Below, in pieces: positions 1 through 5,940 of a stretch of 5,940 bases of DNA. A program made the position numbers and the translations under genes. The notes beneath the pieces are model-generated. The model saw nothing but the letters and a program-made list of their open reading frames with translations. It made no database searches and was not told where the DNA came from. Positions within the stretch are counted from its first letter, which is position 1; each line of letters begins with the position of its first letter. Origin of the DNA: Flavobacteriaceae bacterium (GTDB lineage Bacteria > Bacteroidota > Bacteroidia > Flavobacteriales > Flavobacteriaceae); NCBI GenBank assembly GCA_015493405.1, contig WGDF01000223.1, positions 1 through 5,940 of the forward strand, written 5' to 3'.

Positions 1-654
1 AACTATATCTTGTTTAACAACGAAATTTACGGTTTAACCAAAGGCCAATTCTCTCCGACTTCATTATTGGGACAAAAAACAAAATCGTCTCCTTATGGCA
101 ATGTGCAAGCCCCTTTTAATCCGGGAGAATTAGCCATAGGTGCACAAGCCAAATTTTTTGCTCGTGCTGCCGGAAATGATTCAAAATTGCAAACGAAATT
201 ATATATTGAAGCCGATAAGCACAAAGGTTTATCCCTAGTTGAAATTTTGCAAAATTGTGTTATTTTTAACGATGGCGCCTACAAAAATATCGCTGATAAA
301 ACAGTTAAAGCTGATGCGCAATTGGTCGTAGAACATGGCAAACCTATGATTTTTGGTAAAAACCAAGATAAAGGTTTGGTCTTAGATGGCATGAAGCTGA
401 AAGTCGTTACAATTGGTGAAAACGGGATCACCGAAAAAGACATTTTAGTCCATGATGCCAAAGAGCCTGACCCTACTTTACATATGGCCTTAATCAATAT
501 GAAAGCTCCTGTCGTTATGGGGGTTATCCGTGCCGTTGATGACAAAACTTTAGAGGATAGAGAAAAAGAAATTACGGCTTATGCCAAAGAAATTAATCCT
601 ATTAAAAGTTTTGATGAATTATTATTTTCCGGACAAACTTTTGAAGTAGAATAA
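1..654 (+). CDS. korB: 2-oxoacid (2-oxoglutarate):ferredoxin oxidoreductase, beta subunit, 5'-truncated by window edge
   Basis: The frame is open from base 1 and ends at TAA 652-654, giving 217 codons with no start in the window. The TTG at 10 is only an internal Leu codon. The family is usually about 340 residues, so roughly the first 120 are missing. Seen: NNEIYGLTKGQ at codons 6-16 followed by SPT, which is the end of the family's thiamine-pyrophosphate/Mg-binding region (the GDG part would lie upstream). EILQNC places a Cys at codon 86 (256-258); in characterised relatives one late Cys joins three N-terminal ones to bind a [4Fe-4S] cluster. A later FNDG (codons 89-92) is also typical. Known role: with the alpha subunit KorA it oxidatively decarboxylates a 2-oxoacid to acyl-CoA and reduces ferredoxin in the cytoplasm. 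The YGLTKGQ form favours 2-oxoglutarate over pyruvate, which is inference. korA probably lies just upstream, outside the window. Confidence 0.93.
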   Translation, partial: NYILFNNEIYGLTKGQFSPTSLLGQKTKSSPYGNVQAPFNPGELAIGAQAKFFARAAGNDSKLQTKLYIEADKHKGLSLVEILQNCVIFNDGAYKNIADKTVKADAQLVVEHGKPMIFGKNQDKGLVLDGMKLKVVTIGENGITEKDILVHDAKEPDPTLHMALINMKAPVVMGVIRAVDDKTLEDREKEITAYAKEINPIKSFDELLFSGQTFEVE

Positions 655-674
655 TTACTTCTATTATTTAGAAT

Positions 675-712
675 AAAAAAAACTGACCTTGCTTAGCAAA
701 GTCAGTTTTTTT
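675..712. terminator. Bidirectional intrinsic terminator between convergent korB and groL
   Basis: The inverted repeat pairs CTGAC (683-687) with GTCAG (701-705) and TTGC (689-692) with GCAA (696-699), around a TTA loop. The only internal mismatch is 688/700, which becomes a G-U wobble on the minus-strand RNA. It is flanked by an A run (675-682) and a T run (706-712), so transcripts from either side end in a stem followed by about seven U. It sits 20 bases after the korB stop and 19 bases after the groL stop, as expected for a shared terminator of convergent genes. Confidence 0.93.
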
Positions 713-731
713 AGTTTAAAAATTTATTTCT

Positions 732-2445
<1,714 letters not shown>

Positions 2446-2449
<4 letters not shown>

Positions 2450-2476
2450 AAGTGTCAATCTGGCAGACTGACACTT
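2446..2476 (-). terminator. Intrinsic terminator of the sigma-54 regulator-lptE-TPR-secG operon
   Basis: A 12-bp stem is formed by 2450-2461 and 2465-2476 around a three-base loop (2462-2464). Its single non-Watson-Crick position (2458/2468) is an A-C mismatch on the plus strand but a G-U wobble in minus-strand RNA. A run of six A on the plus strand (2446-2451) gives the U tract on the minus-strand transcript, and no T run follows on the plus side. It therefore works in the minus direction. It lies 22 bases past the secG stop and insulates groL from the operon. Confidence 0.93.
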
Positions 2477-2497
2477 CAATATAAAAATTAAATCAAT

Positions 2498-2851
2498 TTA
2501 TTTTTGACCCTTTTTGTCACTTGGAATCATTGGATTGGGCATCGGTTTTTGCGTCTCTTTTTGAGTCGGTATATGATTTTCTATGGCTTGCTTAACAGGA
2601 GCCTTATCAGCGGTACCCACACTCATAACAGCTGTGTTGGAAATCAAAATTAAAACGACCAACAAACCAAATAAAAACCAAGTGGCTTTATCTAAAAAAT
2701 CCGTCGTTTGTTGCACGCCGCCAAACATATTGGCACCACCGCCACCAAAATTAGAATCTAAACCACCACCTTTGGGATTTTGCACCATAATAACAGTGAT
2801 TAACAAAAAAGCAACAATTGCAATTAGTAATATAAAAACATATAAACTCAT
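2498..2851 (-). CDS. secG: Preprotein translocase subunit SecG
   Basis: A 117-residue protein with two predicted membrane helices (about 3-22 and 55-72), joined by the SecG hallmark loop: VQNPKGGGL (23-31), a Gly-rich run FGGGGANMFGG (35-45), then TTDFLDKATW (49-58). SecG is the small accessory membrane subunit of the SecYEG channel and improves SecA-driven export. The C-terminal tail (about 80-117) is hydrophilic, Lys- and Pro-rich and probably disordered; tails like this are common in Bacteroidetes SecG and vary in sequence. The start at 2851 follows the TPR gene stop by 6 bases, so the gene is the last in a tight operon and is followed by a strong terminator. No Shine-Dalgarno is visible. 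Identification rests on the loop motif and helix layout. Confidence 0.96.
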   Translation of the reverse strand: MSLYVFILLIAIVAFLLITVIMVQNPKGGGLDSNFGGGGANMFGGVQQTTDFLDKATWFLFGLLVVLILISNTAVMSVGTADKAPVKQAIENHIPTQKETQKPMPNPMIPSDKKGQK

Positions 2852-2857
2852 AATAAC

Positions 2858-3571
2858 TTATTTTAAATTTTGTTTTATTTCTTTGATTTGATTTGCAAAA
2901 TAACTACTTTTTTTTGGATATTTCAAACTTAATATCCTAAAAGCTTGTATTGCTTTGTCATATTTTTTTTGTTTAAGGTATAAACGGGCTAATGTTTCGG
3001 TCATCAGCATTTGTTTTTCAACTACGCTTTTTTCAATAATATCAGGCGGTTTCACTTCAATATTTCTCTTAGGAACGATTTTGGGACGAGCTTTGAGAAA
3101 TTGGTCAATCAAATCAATTTTAGATTTATTTTTTGGTTTCTCAGTTTGTTTCAGCCGTTGAATCCATTCAAAATAATTCAATTTTTCTTCCGGTTTTGAA
3201 ATTTCCGGTGCTTTTGCCGGCTTTTTATCGGCTGACACTTCAACTGAAACTTCCGATTTATCAGGAAGTAATTTCGTTTCTGCTTTTTCTGCCGGTTTTT
3301 GAATTTGAACCGGTTTTTGTTGCCTTAGCAATTGACGTTCGGGCGTCTCTAAAAAATCAAACAACACGCGACGGTCTATGGTTCTGATAGCCGTTTGTTG
3401 CAAAGCGGTTGTCGTATAAGTTTTTTTCAGTTTGAAAAAACGCGTTTTTAAAGCCCAAGCCTGTTGAAAAAAAGGATACTTGGCTATAGCATCATCAACC
3501 TGATCAATTTCTTTATTGAGTAATCGATCATCTTCAAAAAGTCTTAATATAGTGTCAGATGCTTTTACCAT
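2858..3571 (-). CDS. Bacteroidetes-conserved TPR-like protein of unknown function
   Basis: 237 residues with no signal peptide or membrane segment, so probably cytoplasmic. Three conserved-looking blocks are joined by variable linkers. Residues about 20-75 form a helical block (YPFFQQAWALKTRFFKL, then ALQQTAIRTIDRRVLFDFL). A Lys/Pro/Glu-rich low-complexity linker covers about 84-130. LNYFEWIQRL (131-140) and KIDLIDQFLKARPKI (151-165) follow. A C-terminal tetratricopeptide-like repeat covers about 190-223 (ETLARLYLKQKKYDKAIQAF, then LSLKYPKKSSYF). I recognise this architecture as the hypothetical protein usually found between lptE and secG in Bacteroidetes; no function is established to my knowledge. 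Its ATG overlaps the lptE stop by 7 bases (3565-3571), which points to coupled translation. A scaffold role in envelope biogenesis is only a guess from context. Confidence 0.85.
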   Translation of the reverse strand: MVKASDTILRLFEDDRLLNKEIDQVDDAIAKYPFFQQAWALKTRFFKLKKTYTTTALQQTAIRTIDRRVLFDFLETPERQLLRQQKPVQIQKPAEKAETKLLPDKSEVSVEVSADKKPAKAPEISKPEEKLNYFEWIQRLKQTEKPKNKSKIDLIDQFLKARPKIVPKRNIEVKPPDIIEKSVVEKQMLMTETLARLYLKQKKYDKAIQAFRILSLKYPKKSSYFANQIKEIKQNLK

Positions 3572-4074
3572 TTGGCTAGTGTATCGTTGAATAAATTATC
3601 CAAAATAGTCGTTAAAATTTCTTTATGGGCTTCGGACTCAATGTCAGTTCGACTGATATTAGCGGGATAATCTTTATACCATGAATATTTTTTAGTGATA
3701 TTATCTTCAGGTGTTTTATTATTGATATAATCTATTTTAATACCAATTGTCAATCGGTTTTGCGAAGCTGTTTGTCCTGCTGCAGGAGCTGCCGGTTCTA
3801 CCCGATAATCTGTTATCTCACCTTGAAAAATAACATCACCGTTTTCTTTGACTTGCGTCAGATTGGTTTGCTGATTGATTCGGTCAATTAACATATTGCG
3901 AAAATCTTCATTGAGCCCAGGCACAATAAGAGGGGCGTTATTGGGAATATAATCGACTTGAAAAGTTTTGACATCTTTGGATATATTGATGCCCGAAAAA
4001 GAATAATTGACTTTGCAAGCCGAAAAATTGAGACTTAGAAAAAGAATAAAACTATATAAAATCAGATTTTTCAT
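3565..4074 (-). CDS. lptE: LptE-family LPS-assembly lipoprotein
   Basis: 169 residues beginning with a lipoprotein signal peptide: positive start MKN, hydrophobic stretch 4-18 and lipobox FSAC with the acylated Cys at 20. The mature part matches the Bacteroidetes LptE pattern: YSFSG (24-28), DVKTFQVDYIPNNAPL (34-49), the EDFRNMLIDRINQQTNL helix (56-72), GDVIFQGEITDY (79-90) and NRLTIGIKIDY (106-116). In LPS transport, LptE plugs the LptD barrel in the outer membrane and helps deliver LPS to the surface. No acidic export signal follows the Cys, which agrees with an inner-leaflet location. The ATG overlaps the stop of the upstream regulator gene by 4 bases (ATGA, 4071-4074), and its own stop overlaps the next start by 7, so three genes are translationally linked. 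Sequence conservation with proteobacterial LptE is low, so the call rests on the Bacteroidetes pattern and gene order. Confidence 0.88.
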   Translation of the reverse strand: MKNLILYSFILFLSLNFSACKVNYSFSGINISKDVKTFQVDYIPNNAPLIVPGLNEDFRNMLIDRINQQTNLTQVKENGDVIFQGEITDYRVEPAAPAAGQTASQNRLTIGIKIDYINNKTPEDNITKKYSWYKDYPANISRTDIESEAHKEILTTILDNLFNDTLAKW

Positions 4075-5297
4075 TGCAGATTATATTGTTTGATTTTACG
4101 GTATAAAGTGCGTTCGGAAATTCCTAATTCTTCAGCCGCTTTTTTTCTTTTACCATGGTATTTGTCCAATGCTTTTTGAATTAAATCTATTTCTTTATCT
4201 TGCAAAGACAAAGATTCTTCTTGATATTGATCTACCTCTATGATAGGTGGATCATTTAAAATATGAGGCTTATTATCATCATAATTATCACCTTGATATA
4301 TTATTTCGACCCCTTCATCTGTTTGTTTGACAGTAGGTTGTTGCTTGTAATTTTCTGTCAAATGTAAGGTCTTCGGTGGATTTTGAATTTGTGATTTTAA
4401 AGTATCAATGTCTTTTTTTAAATCAAAGATCAATTTGTATAGAATTTCTCGGTCTTTATTAAAATCAAAATGAGCTGTTTCAGAAGCGATAACTGTTGGA
4501 AATCGCTTACGATAAAGCGGTAAATAATGTTTTAAGGTTTCCCCGTCAACTGATCGGTGTTCTTCCATCACAGAAATTTCTTCTACAATATTTCTCAATT
4601 GCCTGATGTTGCCGGGCCACTCATAGCTTTCGAGAATGGCAATGGCATCGGGAGTTAATCTAATGGCCGGTTTGCCGTATTTCTGAGCAAAGTCCGATGC
4701 AAATTTCCTAAAAAGCAAATGAATATCACCTTTGCGATCTCTTAAAGGCGGCAAATCAATTTCTACGGTGTTTAAACGGTAATATAAATCTTCTCTGAAT
4801 TTACCATCGGAAATTAATTTTAATAGATTTTTGTTGGTTGCCGTAACGATACGCACATCGGTTTTTTGCACTTTGGATGAACCAACCTTCAAAAATTCAC
4901 CGTTTTCCAAGACTCTGAGCAGACGCACTTGTGTTGTTAAGGGCAGTTCCCCGACTTCATCTAAAAAAAGTGTGCCGCCGTCAGCAACTTCAAAATAACC
5001 TTTTCGTGTTGTGGCAGCACCGGTGAAGGAGCCTTTTTCGTGTCCGAATAACTCACTATCAATCGTTCCTTCGGGAATAGCACCACAATTAACCGCAAAA
5101 TAAGGCCCATGTTTTCGATGCGAATATTGGTGTATAATTTTAGGTACATTCTCTTTTCCTACCCCGCTTTCTCCGGTAATCAACACGGTAATATCAGTAG
5201 GTGCCACTCGTAAAGCTTTGTCAATAGCTCTATTAAGACCGGAATCATTACCAATAATACCAAAACGTTGTTTTATACTTTGCAAATGCTCGAACAT
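4071..5297 (-). CDS. Sigma-54-dependent transcriptional activator (AAA+ and Fis-type HTH, no receiver domain)
   Basis: 408 residues, cytoplasmic. Only about 15 residues precede the AAA+ domain, so there is no response-regulator or other sensory input domain. The central domain (about 16-245) has Walker A GESGVGKE (42-49), the sigma-54 contact loop GSFTGA (89-94, against the usual GAFTGA), Walker B GGTLFLDE (107-114), sensor I around TATNKNL (152-158), the arginine-finger region FREDLYYRLN (167-176) and sensor II WPGNIRQL (227-234). A long linker of about 110 residues (265-375) is rich in acidic and polar residues and probably disordered. A Fis-type helix-turn-helix closes the protein (KKAAEELGISERTLYRKI, 385-402). 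Such proteins use ATP to remodel RNA polymerase-sigma-54 at promoters. The gene heads the lptE-secG operon behind a clear housekeeping-type promoter, so it is not obviously sigma-54 dependent itself. Its targets are unknown. The ATG at 5297 has no Shine-Dalgarno. Confidence 0.96.
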   Translation of the reverse strand: MFEHLQSIKQRFGIIGNDSGLNRAIDKALRVAPTDITVLITGESGVGKENVPKIIHQYSHRKHGPYFAVNCGAIPEGTIDSELFGHEKGSFTGAATTRKGYFEVADGGTLFLDEVGELPLTTQVRLLRVLENGEFLKVGSSKVQKTDVRIVTATNKNLLKLISDGKFREDLYYRLNTVEIDLPPLRDRKGDIHLLFRKFASDFAQKYGKPAIRLTPDAIAILESYEWPGNIRQLRNIVEEISVMEEHRSVDGETLKHYLPLYRKRFPTVIASETAHFDFNKDREILYKLIFDLKKDIDTLKSQIQNPPKTLHLTENYKQQPTVKQTDEGVEIIYQGDNYDDNKPHILNDPPIIEVDQYQEESLSLQDKEIDLIQKALDKYHGKRKKAAEELGISERTLYRKIKQYNLQ

Positions 5298-5331
5298 AAA
5301 AAAAATTATAAAATTAATAATTGCCTCTATG

Positions 5332-5364
5332 CAAAGATAACAAAAATAAAAACCTTATGACAAA
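5332..5364 (-). promoter_or_regulatory. Bacteroidetes-type promoter of the regulator-lptE-TPR-secG operon
   Basis: On the minus strand, the -33 element TTTG (5364-5361) is followed by 21 bases and a perfect -7 element TATCTTTG (5339-5332; consensus TAnnTTTG). Transcription would begin near 5326, leaving an AT-rich leader of about 30 bases before the ATG at 5297. The -33 element lies inside a short direct repeat, ATGACA on the plus strand at 5357-5362 and 5365-5370, which could be a regulator half-site pair or chance. This is the best promoter in the window. Confidence 0.78.
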
Positions 5365-5452
5365 ATGACATATTATATTTTTAAAACATCATAAACAAGA
5401 AATGATAAAGTTTTGCCACATTGTAGATTTTGGTAAAATGAGTTTTGCAACA

Positions 5453-5472
5453 ATATCAAGTTATGTTGATAT
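5453..5472. repeat. Perfect 7-bp inverted repeat, possible operator or RNA hairpin
   Basis: ATATCAA (5453-5459) and TTGATAT (5466-5472) are exact inverted copies around a 6-base spacer. The repeat lies 32 bases beyond the stop of the repeat lipoprotein gene and about 90 bases upstream of the -33 element of the regulator operon. No T run follows on either strand, so it does not look like a standard terminator. A protein-binding palindrome or a 3' stabilising hairpin are both possible. Confidence 0.45.
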
Positions 5473-5480
5473 ACCCTCGA

Positions 5481-5496
5481 CTCAATTTTTATTGAG
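5481..5496 (-). terminator. Weak hairpin after the repeat lipoprotein gene, possible terminator
   Basis: CTCAAT (5481-5486) and ATTGAG (5491-5496) form a 6-bp stem with a four-base loop, 8 bases past the lipoprotein stop codon. The position suits a terminator for the minus-strand gene, but no U tract follows, so termination strength is doubtful. Transcription may read on toward the regulator operon. Confidence 0.35.
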
Positions 5497-5504
5497 ACTA
5501 TTCT

Positions 5505-5828
5505 TTAGCGCCAATGTCCCGGCATCCATTTCCAACCATGCGGGGTATGTTTCCAATGCCCCGGCACCCATATAAAACCCCTTCTCTTTTTGACACAATG
5601 CCCTTTTTTCCATATATAAAAATGACCATTCCATTGCCAATGTCCTTTGACCCAAATGTGGTATCTATTACATCTTTTATAAACTTCAAATTTAGGTTGT
5701 GGCGGTGTTTTTTTGACATAAACCACCCTTACCTGAGTATTTCTTTGTGCTAAAGCAGTGCGAGAACTGCACGCGCTAAGCCCTAAAAAAATAAATAAAG
5801 TCAACACATAAAAAAAATTGGATTTCAT
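5505..5828 (-). CDS. Small basic lipoprotein with four WxxGxW repeats
   Basis: 107 residues. A lipoprotein signal peptide covers 1-19 with lipobox LSAC and acylated Cys at 20; no acidic residues follow the Cys, so it probably stays periplasm-facing. Residues 59-106 hold four WxxGHW-type units starting at W59, W73, W87 and W101, an exact 14-residue period; unit 2 ends in Cys78 instead of Trp. The mature protein is very unusual in composition: nine Trp, eight His, 19 Lys/Arg and a single acidic residue (Glu48). This matches the WxxGxW/YxWVPGHW repeat proteins found in many Gram-negative bacteria, which are exported but of unclear function. The frame is closed by an in-frame TAA shortly upstream of the ATG at 5828, and that ATG begins a proper signal peptide, so the start is firm. 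The gene has its own upstream region and is separated from the next operon by about 200 bases. Metal or polyanion binding is speculation from composition. Confidence 0.88.
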   Translation of the reverse strand: MKSNFFYVLTLFIFLGLSACSSRTALAQRNTQVRVVYVKKTPPQPKFEVYKRCNRYHIWVKGHWQWNGHFYIWKKGHCVKKRRGFIWVPGHWKHTPHGWKWMPGHWR

Positions 5829-5847
5829 ACTATATAAGTTTTAAAGT

Positions 5848-5876
5848 TTTATATTTATAAGACCTCCTTTAGTCAA
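5848..5876 (-). promoter_or_regulatory. Putative sigma-70-like promoter of the WxxGxW lipoprotein gene
   Basis: On the minus strand, TTGACT (5876-5871), 17 bases, then TATAAA (5853-5848) resembles a sigma-70 promoter with five of six matches in each box and ideal spacing. Transcription would start about 12-14 bases before the ATG at 5828. Bacteroidetes normally use TTTG and TAnnTTTG boxes instead, and AT-rich DNA gives such matches by chance, so the call is tentative. The remaining bases to 5940 are AT-rich with no gene visible. Confidence 0.35.
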
Positions 5877-5940
5877 AATGGTTTAATTAATTGGTTCTAT
5901 ATCGATTAAGGTGGGTAATATATAATATCTCAAATAATAA

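Noticed and set aside
10..12. TTG at position 10 as start of korB
   Set aside because: The frame is open upstream to base 1 and already within the conserved TPP-binding motif, so this is an internal Leu codon of a truncated gene.
2583..2891. Open plus-strand frame of 102 codons across secG
   Set aside because: It is antisense to secG and the end of the TPR gene and is explained by their codon content; no start signal or family resemblance is seen.
5431..5449. Plus-strand sigma-54 promoter (TGG and TTGCA)
   Set aside because: GG and GC are 13 bases apart instead of 10, and no plus-strand gene follows.
5514..5753. Plus-strand and alternative minus-strand frames over the WxxGxW gene
   Set aside because: The repeat structure, lipobox and start of the 5828-5505 frame show that it is the real one. 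The overlapping frames merely inherit the 42-base periodicity.

Overview
The window reads as an AT-rich chromosomal segment of a member of the Bacteroidetes (Bacteroidota). The evidence is a perfect Bacteroidetes-type promoter (TTTG, 21 bases, TATCTTTG), start codons almost without Shine-Dalgarno sequences, a chaperonin with a GGM-rich tail, and a gene run (sigma-54 activator, LptE lipoprotein, TPR protein, SecG, GroEL) that I recognise as a conserved Bacteroidetes neighbourhood. I cannot name a genus.

Layout from left to right. Positions 1-654 (+) hold the 3' two thirds of korB, the TPP-binding beta subunit of a 2-oxoacid (probably 2-oxoglutarate):ferredoxin oxidoreductase, cut by the window edge. 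A bidirectional terminator at 675-712 separates it from the convergent groL (GroEL, 732-2363, -). The short gap 2364-2497 carries the secG terminator and the presumed groL promoter and leader. Then comes a compact minus-strand operon, in transcription order: sigma-54-dependent regulator (5297-4071), lptE (4074-3565), a Bacteroidetes TPR-like protein (3571-2858) and secG (2851-2498). Its genes overlap by 4 and 7 bases or are 6 bases apart. It starts from the promoter at 5332-5364 and ends at the strong hairpin at 2446-2476. The last gene (5828-5505, -) encodes a small, very basic lipoprotein with four WxxGxW repeats at an exact 14-residue period. The final 112 bases are AT-rich and hold only its putative promoter.

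How the genes fit together: the operon joins envelope functions (LptE for lipopolysaccharide assembly at the outer membrane, SecG for protein export) to a sigma-54 activator without a receiver domain, next to a general chaperonin. Most of this is ordinary core genome. The points worth a second look are the absence of groES from its expected place between secG and groL, an imperfect sigma-54-like site plus a leader hairpin upstream of groL, the unusual composition and the W-to-C substitution in the repeat lipoprotein, and two clean inverted repeats between that lipoprotein and the operon promoter. I found no mobile element, CRISPR array, RNA gene or clearly new system.
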